DNA from: Anastatus disparis
Lineage: Eukaryota > Arthropoda > Insecta > Hymenoptera > Eupelmidae
NCBI GenBank assembly: GCA_017163975.1
Contig: JAFFSR010000249.1
Coordinates: 5,252,001-5,316,000, forward strand
Direction: 5' to 3'
Length of the DNA stretch: 64,000 bases
Within the stretch, counting starts at the first letter, position 1. Every line of letters starts with the position of its first letter. The notes under the pieces were generated by a model. It saw only the letters and a program-made list of their open reading frames with translations, made no database searches and was not told the origin of the DNA. Below, in pieces: positions 12,857-23,301 of this stretch. A program made the translations under genes and the position numbers.

Positions 12857-14293
12857 TTGAATGAGTATACAAATATTCAATTAATTGAAACAAATAAAGG
12901 CGAAAATGACCTTGTAGATGAATTAATCTTACATGAAAATGGAGAAAATCCATACCATGAAGAAAATTTTTATAATACACATGAGTTCACAAATGATGAG
13001 ATATGTGAAAAAATAAACGAAGGTAAAAATATTACACCTCAACAAAAACTAGAGTTAATAAACCTAATAACAAAGTATAAAAATATATTTAGCAATGCTC
13101 CTGGACGTTTAACAACATATAAACATGAAATAAAAGTGATTGATGATTCTTCTTTTTATTGTGAACCGTATCCTATACCAATACACAATCGAGAAAAAGT
13201 TTTATATGAAATAGAAAGAATGTTGAAACTTGGTATTATAAGAAGGTCAAAAAGTCCGTATATAAATGCCATAGTGACAGTAATTAAAAAAGATGGAACT
13301 GTACGTCTTTGCTTAGATGCAAGAAAGCTAAACGCAAAGATAGTAGATGATTATGAAGTTCCTTTATCTATTGAAGAAATATTCTTAAGATGCAAAAGAA
13401 GAAAATACATGTCAAGTCTTGATTTAACAAGCAGTTATTGGCAAATAGAGCTAACTGAAGAGAGTAAAAAATTTACAGCATTCAAAATTGATAATAAAGT
13501 CTACGAATTCAACGTAGCAGCCTTTGGCATAAAAACTAGCAGTGCAGCACTTCTAAGAGGACTAGATGAAATAATTGAAAGATTAGATGATTTTTTATTA
13601 ACATTCGTAGATGATCTTCACGTAAGATCACAAACGTTCGAACAACATATAAAGCATTTACAAATATTGTTCGAAAAAACACAAAAATACCATTTAACTT
13701 TTAATTTTAAAAAATCAGAATTTTGTAAAAACAGAATTGAGTTTCTAGGACATTACATACCTGCAGAAGGAATATCTCCAGACCCAGAAAAAATCAAGTC
13801 GATAAAGAATTTTAAAAGACCTAGAAATATAAAAGAATTGCAAGCTTTCCTAGGATTCGTAAATTTCTACACTAAATTTGCAAGAAATTATGCTTACGAA
13901 ACATTACCATTCATAAAACTGTTAAGAAAAAACACAATATATAAATGGAATGAAGAACAAGAAAAAGCATTTAGAGAAATAAAATTATTATTTGATAAGA
14001 ACGTCATACTAAAATTTTCAGATACAAAAAAAGATTTCATTTTAACTACTGATGCAAGCGATTATGCTATAGCAGCAATATTATCGCAAAAAGATATCAT
14101 AAATAAAGAAAAAGTAGTATGTTTTATCAGTAGAACCCTAAAAGGAAGTGAAAACAATTACTTTACAACAGAAAAAGAATTGTTAGCTGTGGTATGGGCA
14201 CTGAGTAAGTTAGATACATATTTAAGAGGCGCAAAAAACGTAATAATAAGAACAGATCACGAAGCAATTACGTTCTTAAAAAAAGCAAATTGA
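12857..14293 (+). CDS. pol: LR1 reverse transcriptase-RNase H
   Basis: An open frame of 478 codons. RT blocks in order: RMLKLGIIRRSKSPYINAIV, KKDGTVRLCLDARKLN, YMSSLDLTSSYWQIEL (first Asp), AAFGIKTSSAALLRGLD, LLTFVDDLHVRS (FVDD in place of the commoner YIDD), FCKNRIEFLGHYI and the linker PRNIKELQAFLGFVNFYTKF. RNase H follows: ILTTDASDYAIAAILSQ, TTEKELLAVVWAL and IRTDHEAITFL. A single-base frameshift near 14286 separates the last RNase H block (ERLKRWNLFMQDF) into the next frame. Ty3/gypsy type. The upstream in-frame part and the frameshift show that pol was longer. Confidence 0.93.
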   Translation: MNEYTNIQLIETNKGENDLVDELILHENGENPYHEENFYNTHEFTNDEICEKINEGKNITPQQKLELINLITKYKNIFSNAPGRLTTYKHEIKVIDDSSFYCEPYPIPIHNREKVLYEIERMLKLGIIRRSKSPYINAIVTVIKKDGTVRLCLDARKLNAKIVDDYEVPLSIEEIFLRCKRRKYMSSLDLTSSYWQIELTEESKKFTAFKIDNKVYEFNVAAFGIKTSSAALLRGLDEIIERLDDFLLTFVDDLHVRSQTFEQHIKHLQILFEKTQKYHLTFNFKKSEFCKNRIEFLGHYIPAEGISPDPEKIKSIKNFKRPRNIKELQAFLGFVNFYTKFARNYAYETLPFIKLLRKNTIYKWNEEQEKAFREIKLLFDKNVILKFSDTKKDFILTTDASDYAIAAILSQKDIINKEKVVCFISRTLKGSENNYFTTEKELLAVVWALSKLDTYLRGAKNVIIRTDHEAITFLKKAN

Positions 14294-15678
14294 ACAACGA
14301 AAGATTAAAAAGGTGGAATTTATTCATGCAAGATTTTAACATAACTCCAGAATATATACCAGGAACAAAAAATAAAGTCGCTGATTTTTTAAGCAGGCAA
14401 ATAAATAACAAAACACTAGATGGCGGAAAAAATGAGATAATAATAGCAAATATAATAAGCAAATATAAATTAAATAAAGAATTAATCAAGAAAATAAATT
14501 TTGAGCAGTATCAAAGAAACGATACATATTGCATAAAAATCAAGAGTAAACTAGAAAAAAATGATAAAACAATAAAAAATAATTATGTATATAATAATAA
14601 AATAATACATAAACAAACAATAACTGGAAACAAAATAATAATTCCAGAAATATTAATAAAAGAATTTGTCACAATTACACATGAAGCTCATGGTCATGTT
14701 GGTCCGAAAAAAACGTATAAAATATTACAAGAAATTTTCTTTGCAGAGAAATTAAAAAAAATAACATACACACTCATAAAACAGTGTGAAATTTGCCAAA
14801 AAACCAAATACCTAACGGTAAAATATTATCCTGAAATGCAACCTATATTGGTTAATAAAAAGAATAAAATGTTGTCAATCGATTTTTACGGACCTTTACC
14901 TGTATCAACAGGAGGAGTAAAATACATATTGACTACGATTGACACATTCACAAAATACGTAGTGATGTATCCGATTAAAAAGACAAACACACCTACTGTA
15001 TTAAAGAAATTATTAAATGACTATATACCAAAATATGGCAAACCAGAATCGATCATAACCGATCACGGTACCCAATTTACTGGTGAAAAATGGGGACAAA
15101 CATTAAAAGAAAATAACATAAAAATAAGATTCTCATCTATTCGACACCCTCAACCAAACATGGTAGAAAGAATACATAGAGAACTGGGCCGTTTTTTCAG
15201 AACATATGTGAAAAACTCACATAAATCATGGACATCATACGTAAAGGAAATACAAGAAATCATGAATGTAACTAACCATGAAACATCAGTATTCACTCCC
15301 ATAGAATTACATGAGAATAAAAAACCAACAAGAATTTGGGAAAAATATTTCAAATTCAAAAAAAAAGATACACCGTATGAAAGGAAAATATATATTGCAA
15401 CAAAAAAAATGCATGAAAAATTAGAAAGGCGAGCTGAAATAAAAAATCAACAAATTAAACATTATACTTTCAAAATAGACGAAAAAGTACTAGTAAAAGC
15501 ACTAAACGTAACAGATTCTAATAACAACAAGATCGCAAAATTTTTATAAATATATAAAGGCCCATATAGCATAAAAAAGATCGTAGCAAAAGACACATAT
15601 TTGCTACAAGATGAGAATCTAAAAGAACGAGGGAAATTTCATATAGACAATTTAAAACCGTATGTTGAAAACCACTGA
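14290..15678 (+). pseudogene. pol: LR1 RNase H tail and integrase
   Basis: Starts with the RNase H C-terminus (IPGTKNKVADFLSRQ). Integrase follows: an HHCC zinc domain (HEAHGHVGPKKTY ... QCEICQKTK), then the catalytic core with LSIDFYGPLP, IITDHGTQFTG and HPQPNMVERIHRE. By my count 34 residues separate the second Asp and the Glu, one fewer than the usual 35. The frame has a premature TAA at 15547-15549; beyond it the same frame continues (YKGPYSIKKIV ... FHIDNLKPYVENH) to a natural stop at 15678, so a sense codon, probably Asp or Glu, became a stop. Confidence 0.9.
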
Positions 15679-15734
15679 AAAATAATAGAATAGTACATGC
15701 GAAAACAAAACATCTACACAAGTAAATAAAGTAA

Positions 15735-16553
15735 TATATGGGTATATCCACCGTAGTTTTAACTTTGCATGTGACTTTTTTTCAGCAATTTTTAAATAAT
15801 TGCTATTCTGTTACATTAAAACGCACATAACTGTATTTGGCTTTAAATTGTCCGTTTCGGATCTAAGAAATATACTCCACTTATTCGTAGAGCTACATTG
15901 AACGGCACCTTCAAAATTTTCTAAAAAGTATCAAATTTTTTACGAAAAATCACGGCTTTTGCATAAATAGTATATAAAGAAGTAAAATTTTTAAAGTCTT
16001 GATGAATTTTAGATCATGCCGTTCAAGTAATCTTTAAAAAAACTATAGAACTGTTTTCCTAATTAAAAAACGAAAAATCTAAACCTAAGTAGAGTCATGT
16101 GCAACATCGAAGAACTTAGTAAATACAATTCAAAATATATATGTTGTCTTGAAATGAAAATCGCTATTATCAAGCCTATTTGAAGTTGCACGTGACTCTA
16201 CTGAGGTTTAAATTTTTTGTTTTTGAGTTGAGAAAGTAGTCTCAGTTTTTTTGGATATTATTTAAACGGCATGATCTAAAATTCACCAAGACTTCAAAAA
16301 TTTTACTTTTTTTTATACTATTTATGCAAAAACCGTGATTTTTTGTAAAAAATTTGATACTTTAAAGAAAATTTTAAAGGTGCCGTTCAATGTAGCTTTG
16401 CGAAAAAGTGGAGTATATTTCTTAGATTCAGAACGGACAATTTAAAGCCAAATACAGCTATGTGCGTTTTAATGTAACAGAATAGTAATTATTTAAAAAT
16501 TGCTGAAAAAAAGTCACATGCAAAGTTAAAACTACGGTGGATATACCCATATA
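15735..16553. mobile_element. Foldback MITE, about 819 bp
   Basis: A near-complete palindrome: TATATGGGTATATCCACC at the left end and the reverse complement at the right end, with arms of about 400 bp differing by scattered substitutions. TA at both ends fits a TA target. It lies between the integrase and the 3' ORF of LR1. No ORF. Confidence 0.9.
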
Positions 16554-16683
16554 GAAATTCAAACATGTAAGGTCTAACAAATTAAAAGTAAAAGAAATGA
16601 ACCAAATAGTATACAACAGCCGACAAGTCAACATCAAATATTAACAGTAAATTTAAATTTAAAATCGAAACAGATAGCCACAA

Positions 16684-17322
16684 ATGGTTTTTTTTTCTCT
16701 CCTCTCAAACAGTCAATTTTATAGTAGTAAAATGTACAGAGTGCATCCATATAATTACAAAAGGAAAATAAATTTTGTGACGCATCCAACTCGTTTCCGA
16801 CACCAAGGAACAGATTTCGATTGGTATGTGAATAAGAAAAACGTCACCACACAAGTGGATATAAGATTGATAAGTAGAAACGAATTAGACATCTCGTGGG
16901 ACGAATCCTTGACAAAACCGATAAATTACGAAGATAAGATCACGCTGCATCCATCAAATTTCGTATCAGAGGACAATTATACCATCAGTAAGCAGGGAAC
17001 GGCGACTCTAGCTAAAAACAAAATGTCCTGCAAATCCACATTGACAGAAACGATAGGGTCAGCTCACGCAGAAAAACAAGCTCACCAAATAATAGACGAG
17101 TTAAGAACAATCCCACCAGTAGAAAAAAAAGATAGTGAAATCAAAATAGCGTGTTACAATAGAGAAAAAGGTCGGCAGGAAAATATTATAGTAAAAGAAA
17201 AATCACTACGGCAACAAAGATTGTTGCAGATGGGTCTACGAACTAACTCTGAAGACATCAGGGACGAGGAGCCAGATTTTGACACATGGTTGCAGAAAAG
17301 AATGAAGTATATACAGAGGTAA
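16684..17322 (+). CDS. LR1 3' ORF of unknown function
   Basis: 212 codons from the first Met, or 196 from Met at 16732 (MYRVHPYNYKRK), which I prefer because the first 16 residues are low-complexity. It contains TDFDWYVNKKNVTTQVDI, LDISWDESLTKPINYEDKI, a Lys/Glu-rich C-terminal half and ends FDTWLQKRMKYIQR. No signal peptide or membrane segment is visible, so it does not look like an envelope protein. The position, between integrase and the PPT, is where accessory genes sit in LTR elements. I do not recognise the family. Its frame is intact although gag and pol of the same copy are broken. Confidence 0.55.
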   Translation: MVFFSLLSNSQFYSSKMYRVHPYNYKRKINFVTHPTRFRHQGTDFDWYVNKKNVTTQVDIRLISRNELDISWDESLTKPINYEDKITLHPSNFVSEDNYTISKQGTATLAKNKMSCKSTLTETIGSAHAEKQAHQIIDELRTIPPVEKKDSEIKIACYNREKGRQENIIVKEKSLRQQRLLQMGLRTNSEDIRDEEPDFDTWLQKRMKYIQR

Positions 17323-17900
17323 AATAAAACAATTAAAAATATAAACATTAAAATAAATTAAATAACACTAAAATAAATTGAATAACACAGTTAGTAAAAC
17401 ATTAAAACTAATAAATTAAATTAGAAAAGTAAAAAAAAAGAAAATATAAGTGAATACATATATATGATGTAAAATGATTAACCAATGAGTTTGTAAAATT
17501 GTCTGTGCGAGAGAAATGAAGTTGACCGCACAGCGAATGCTTTTAATGGATAAATTACGATTATAAATCATATGATAATTACTCTGCAATCAACTTCATT
17601 TCGGGGGGCAGTCAGAGCCCACAGAAAGTTTGACAACTATCGCGTTAAATTTGTAGAATCTAGAAAATAAGGAAATTATGTGAATTTAAATTAGAAAAAT
17701 TAAATTAAGAATATTAAAAGCGTGAATAAATGAATTGAAAAAAGAAAGAAATTAAATCATATTAAAACAAAATTGAATAAAAGAAATTAGAAATGAAATT
17801 ACAGTAAATTAAAAGCTTTCTCTGTCTCGATTCATTTAGAAAATGTACAATCTTGTCTCGAGAAACAGAGTGCATTTTCATACATTCGAATCCACTTCGT

Positions 17901-17911
17901 TTCGGGGGGCA
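17901..17911 (+). other. LR1 polypurine tract
   Basis: The TCGGGGGGCA purine-rich run immediately upstream of the 3' LTR, the expected position for the plus-strand primer. A second CGGGGGGCAG run lies at about 17602-17611. Confidence 0.7.
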
Positions 17912-17912
17912 T

Positions 17913-19069
17913 TGTAAGATCCTACATAGAAATTTCATGTAAATGTGTGATTAGGAGCGGTGGGGTGGAAGAAAGCACTGAGTGCGCTTTCACTCGCGCG
18001 CATATATACGCCCACCGCTATACCTATATACGTGCGAGATGCTTATATGTATATCATATCAATCATAATTTACAGCATCGATTCTACGTTTGAGTACAAA
18101 GTATGGGAGAGAGTAGATGCTGTGTGGAAGAGGCAAGAGCGCCGAGACGATGAATCCGAGGCATCTTGCCAAACGAGAAATGTAGAGAGCAACACTGTCA
18201 TTCCAGTATTCTTCAATAAAATTTAGAAAAGTTAAATCTCGCGTTATATAGTGTATCATTCTTTGCAGTATTGAAAATAAGACGGCGAAATAGATCGGCA
18301 AACGATCGATCTACGTACCCGTTATCATCATTGCAAAGATTAAACTTTATTGCATCTCAAAATTAAATATTTATCGGAATAATTAAAACTATGAAACTTT
18401 GATGATTAGTAAATCTTTTCTTTCAATTTGTAAGACAATACGTTAAGAGGAGTTTGTTGTCATTTAAATAAGTGTAAAGGAAAGTGAAGTTCATCGGAGA
18501 TTGGAATTCGAGAGGCAATAAAGATTATTACCTAATGTTTTTCCTATCATTTCCCTTTTGATTTATAGGTATTAATCGAGAGCATGAGGCCCCGAAACAG
18601 CTGGGCAAGACGCCTTGGCTGCGTACGGGTTAGCTCGTTCTTTACACCAACACTCTTACACACTTACACGTAAATTAAATTGTATTTTCACGTGTGTTAG
18701 ATTACAAATTGAATACGTAAAAATTATAGTATGCGAGTTGGCTACACCACTCTCATAAAAAGTAAAGTTTTGCCTTCCTTGCAAACTCATTTAACTAATA
18801 AGGCTTTTGAAATTTGTGAAATTAGCTTCGCGTAACGGTCAAGAAGAGCCATAGTGTCACTATCTTAATAAACAAGAATTGAGGATACAATCACTCTCAA
18901 AGCAAATAAGAACAGCGCAAAGCGGAGCGTTTCCATTTATGAACGCTTAGTGTGTCGCTGTTCTAAGAAACGCACGTAAATTGTACATAAAAACAATTAA
19001 ATTTTCCGTAGAATAAAAAGTATTTAAAATACGCGAATTATGAGGATGCAGGCAAGGTAGGAGCTTACA
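17913..19069 (+). repeat. LR1 3' LTR
   Basis: TGTAAGATCC...GGAGCTTACA, 1157 bp, the same order as 2254-3374 with scattered base differences and a 36-bp segment missing from the 5' copy. The difference shows the copy is not very recent. Confidence 0.93.
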
Positions 19070-19336
19070 ATATATATATATAATTTTTGAGAAAATTTTG
19101 CTGTAAATAGAACATAGGTATAATTATTTTCAGTTATTTCTAATGATTGTATTATTCACAAACATTTATAGTTGTTCACAGATATTTACAGTATTTACAT
19201 TTAAAAACTGTTAAAGGTATCAATACTGAGTTTAGGCCTAAAAAAAATTCAAATGCAGTCATAATTCTTTTTCCTAATTATATTAATTGATAAAACTTTT
19301 TTTCACGTCAAATATATATTAAATACAAGACTTTGA
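19070..19336 (-). mobile_element. Foldback element K, right arm
   Basis: Reverse complement of 1861-2060 with small indels (shared: TACAGTATTTACATTTAAAA and AGACTTTGAT at the outer end). The stretch from 19337 to 19480 has no recognised feature; (TA)n follows to 19525. Confidence 0.75.
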
Positions 19337-19482
19337 TCTATTAATAGTTTTTAAAAACCTCATCTGATGTTTCAAATTCGTTTGAGTTGTAGAAAACTTG
19401 ATTTTTGAAAATTTTGGTACTCGCCGTAGATTTTTTCAGCCGATCCTCAACTAATTAACTTTGAAATTTCCAGAGATCTTAA

Positions 19483-19528
<46 letters not shown>

Positions 19529-21029
19529 GGTGGGCCATTTTAATCTCCGCACTCAATTTTCTGCGAACCTACTGTAGCTACAAAAAAAGGTCTAGAGCAA
19601 AATTGACCGTGACAGACGGGGCCATTCAACTGCGCCCTTGGTTTTGACCTTGAGGTCCAATTTCAAGGTCATTTGAAGGTCAAGACCATTTTTTTAAATA
19701 GAAATACCTATTTTTAACTGCGGATTTGAAAAGAGCGGGAAATTCTAAGATAAGTTTGTCCTAGGTCAAAATTGATTTGGTTACTTTTCAAGGACAAAAA
19801 TCGAGGTCAAATGCCTAAAAACCGACGAAATGCCCTTTTTCTGCATTAACTTGGTTTGCTGATAAACGCAAATGATCTAAGTAGTGTTAAATGATCATCT
19901 TAGTTCCAAGGTAAAAGGATCTTGACCATCTTGACCTTAAGGTCAAATTTCAAGGTCATTTTAAGATCAATAAAATTTTTTCGGTAATAGAAATTCCTAT
20001 TTTAGACTACGAATTTAAAAATATTAGTTAATTTTACGCTAAGATTATTGTAGGAGAAAGTTTATTTTATGACCTTGGAATGGTCCAAAATCAAGGTCGA
20101 ATATTGAAAAACTTATCGAATGCTCTTTATCTGAATTACACTGGTTTTCTAAGACTTTTGGTGTATCGGTATGAAAGAAAAGTTCAGAAAATTTTGTGCA
20201 TGGCGAAGGGGGCCTCGACATGCACAACTTTTGTCTGGACTTTTTGGTGTAATTAATTTTAACCTTGAACTTCAGTTTCAAGGTCATTTCAAGGTCAACT
20301 CAAAAGACCGTAAAATTTTACGTCGGGAACAGTATTTTAAAATAGTTTTCATGACCTTTGGAAGGTTATGTCAAGGTCAAATGCTGAAATACCTAGTATG
20401 ATGTCTTCTGTCTGGAGAATGTTCAGCGTAAAGTCTTAGTGCATCACGAAAATATTAGGACACACCTCTAAAACCATTTTCATATCAACAATTTTTTTTG
20501 AAGGTTATACAAAAGTGGAAAATTAAAATAGCACTATTCAGTTGTAATTAATATTTCAAGTGCAATAAACAAAAATAAAAATAGTTTTGATAATAATATT
20601 AAGACTCAAGAAGTAGTAATAGCAATAAATGAATCTAAACGCGGATTAGATATTAGAATATTCTTTTTAGACTATTTTTATTAGAAAATAATGTTTTACG
20701 AAGAACGATAGATAAATTTTCATATTGAATTTTACCCCTACTCATTATTAAGTTTTATCTTATAACTTAATTTTCTTCTAAGCGTTCTTCGTAGTAATTG
20801 AAGAAATATGTAGAGTCATGTTTGTGTTGAATAAATTATTTTTGATTTAAAAATAATCTTTTACAAAAATATTAAAGTATCTAATTCGAGCTAGACGAAA
20901 GTTATCATTTACTACTATTACTACTTCTTCACTTTTCTCTATTATTATCAAAAATTTTATGTTTGTTGGACTACACTTAAAATATAAATTACAACTTAAC
21001 AGTGTTATTTAAATTTAAAAACTGTTGTA

Positions 21030-22109
21030 ATGGCTGACTATCCTCTAAATGAGATTGTTGATATGATAATGGTTTTAGGGGAATGTCGTCATAACTATCA
21101 TGTTGCAGCAAGACCTTACGCTGAACGCTTTCCAGATAGAAGACGTCCCAGTGATAGGTCAATACAAAGTTTAACTGACAGAGCTCGTCGAGGACGTCTT
21201 GCTCGCCAACGTAGGCGTCATGAGTATAACGAAGATGATGCTCGTGTTATAACTATTCTTGCGGTTATTCATCTTAATTCTCAAGTCAGTAGTCGTCGAA
21301 TAGAAATGGAAGTTGGTATTCCAAGACGAACATTTTTGAAAATTTTAAATAGGCTTAATTACCATACTTACCATATCACGCTCGTACAGGAACTGACAAG
21401 GAATCATATGCAAATGAGGACTCAATTTTGCTAATGGGCCTTACACATTGTAGAAAATGATCCCAATTTTTTCAAGTTTGTCCTTTTTTCTGATGAAGCT
21501 AAATTTTATAGCGTTGGAAAATCAAATAGGCACAATTGTCATTATTGGTCAAATGAAAATCCTCATTGGCACAGAGCTGTAGATCATCAGCATCGCTGGA
21601 GCCTTATGGTATGGTGTGGGATTGTAAATGGATATTTGATTGTCCCTTACTTTTTTGAGCAAAATGTTAATGGAGACAGCTATTTGCACTTAATAAGAGA
21701 TCACTTGCCAGAATTAATGGAAGATATTGATTTAGAAACTAGACGAAGAATGTGGTTTCAGCAGGATGGTGCACCACCGCACTTTGCACGAATTGACCGA
21801 GAATTTTTTAATCAAAATTACCATGAAAGATGGATCGGTAGAGGAGGGCCAGTTAATTGGCCTCCTAACTCACCTGATTCAACATCTCTAGATTTTTATT
21901 TGTGGGGATTCCTAATAAATGTTATTTTTGAAGAGCGGCCTACAACTAGAAAAAACATGTAAAATCGCATTCGTCAAGCATGTGCGGGAATTCCGAGACA
22001 AACTCTACTGAAGACTAAACGTCATTTTCGAAGGTGCTTAACTTTGTGTCTACAAGTAAATGGAGGTAACTTTGAACATTTGCTTCGTGGTGAAAACAGT
22101 AAGAGGTAA
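21030..22109 (+). pseudogene. T1 transposase (DUF4817-like HTH + DDE)
   Basis: One frame of 359 codons with two in-frame TAA codons (21432-21434 and 21960-21962) and no frameshift. The N-terminal HTH region has AARPYAERFPDRRRPSDRS, then IEMEVGIPRRTFLKIL. Catalytic part: FVLFSDEAKFY (first Asp), WFQQDGAPPHFAR (second Asp) and NWPPNSPDSTSLDFYLWG (third, an Asp). I count 36 residues between the second and third. The C-terminus has RIRQACAGIPRQTL. The first stop replaces a residue that is usually Gln in this family (FC-Q-WAL), consistent with one C-to-T change. Related to insect transposases annotated as Tc3/mariner-like. It should not make a full-length protein. Confidence 0.9.
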
Positions 22110-22453
22110 GAGGACTCACGATAATCCAGCACCCCGACGTGAGAGGCAAGGGGACTCACGATAATCCAGCACCCCAAAGGAAACACAATCCTATCACGTC
22201 CACGTCGTTGTTCCTGGGTAACGCTAAAGATAGGATAAGCATATTATGTTATTTAATCTTGAATTGACCTTCTTCAGATCCATTCACGACATAACAAACT
22301 TAAAATATCACTTTGAGTGTCACTTTTTCTAACTGCAGTGTCAAAAATAGGCTGAGGCCCCCTTCGCCATGCACAAATTTTTTCTGAACTTTTCTTTCAT
22401 ACCGATACACCAAAAGTCTTAGGAAACCCGTGTAATTCAGATAAAGAGCATTT

Positions 22454-22694
22454 GATAAGTTTTTCAATATTTGACCTTTCGATAAGTTTTTCAATATTTG
22501 ACCTTTCGATAAGTTTTTCAATATTTGACCTTTCGATAAGTTTTTCAATATTTGACCTTTCGATAAGTTTTTCAATATTTGACCTTTCGATAAGTTTTTC
22601 AATATTTGACCTTTCGATAAGTTTTTCAATATTTGACCTTTCGATAAGTTTTTCAATATTTGACCTTTCGATAAGTTTTTCAATATTTGACCTT
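22454..22694. repeat. Tandem repeat, 27 bp x 9
   Basis: Nine copies of a unit containing GATAAGTTTTTCAATATTTG in the right arm of T1. The left arm has one equivalent unit (about 20093-20125). The repeated-peptide ORFs on both strands are by-products of the unit length being a multiple of three. Confidence 0.95.
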
Positions 22695-23301
22695 GATTTT
22701 GGACCATTCCAAGGTCATAAAATCAACTTTCCCCTACAATAATCTTAGCGTAAAATTAACTAATATTTTTAAATTCGTAGTCTAAAATAGGAATTTCTAT
22801 TACCGAAAAAATATTATTGATCTTAAAATGACCTTGAAATTTGACCTTAAGGTCAAGATGGTCAAGATCCTTTTACCTTGGAACTAAGATGACCATTTAA
22901 CACTACTTAGATCATTTGCGTTTATCAGCAAACCAAGTTAATGCAGAAAAAGGGCATTTGGTCGGTTTTTAGACATTTGACCTCGATTTTTGTCCTTGAA
23001 AAGTAACCAAATCAATTTTGACCTAGGACAAACTTATCTTAGAATTGCTCGCTCTTTTCAAATCCGCAGTTAAAAATAGGTATTTCTATTTAAAAAAATG
23101 GTCTTGACCTTCAAATGACCTTGAAATTGGTCATCAAGGTCAAAACCAAGGGCGCAGTTGAATGGCCCCTTCTGTCACGGTCAATTTTGCTCTGGACTTT
23201 TTTTTTGTAGCTACAGTAGGTTCGGAGAAAATTAAATGCGAAGATTAAAATGGCCCACCGTGTATATATTCAATAATTATATATATATAAATATAAGTAT
23301 A

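Larger units (their letters stand above)
2254..19069 (+). mobile_element. LR1: Ty3/gypsy-like LTR retrotransposon with nested insertions
   Basis: Two similar LTRs (2254-3374 and 17913-19069), both TGTAAG...CTTACA, bracket a PBS-like site, gag, protease, RT-RNase H, integrase, one unknown 3' ORF and a polypurine tract. The flanks read ATAT on both sides, within TA repeats, consistent with a 4-bp target duplication. The pol order PR-RT-RH-IN places it in Ty3/gypsy. Later insertions are family R with its LINE (about 4086-9883), a 227-bp MITE (11675-11901) and a foldback (15735-16553). Several stops and frameshifts in gag and pol make this copy unable to encode a full set of proteins. Confidence 0.93.
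19526..23262 (+). mobile_element. T1: Tc1/mariner-type transposon with long inverted repeats
   Basis: Ends CACGGTGGGCCATTTTAATC and the inverse, with TA on both flanks. Inverted repeats run from 19526 to about 20215 and from about 22350 to 23262, near 690 bp each apart from a tandem array in the right arm. A transposase pseudogene lies in the middle (21030-22109). The arms have no ORF of their own and are rich in AGGTCA-type motifs. 20400-21020 is AT-rich with no gene seen. Confidence 0.9.

Noticed and set aside
16684..17322. Envelope gene of LR1
   Set aside because: No signal peptide, furin-like site or membrane segment; kept as an unknown ORF.
22454..22694. Possible CRISPR-like array
   Set aside because: Units are directly adjacent with no spacers, in a eukaryotic transposon; an ordinary tandem repeat.
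22300..22742. Repeated-peptide ORFs on both strands
   Set aside because: By-product of a 27-bp tandem array in a transposon arm; the unit is a multiple of three.
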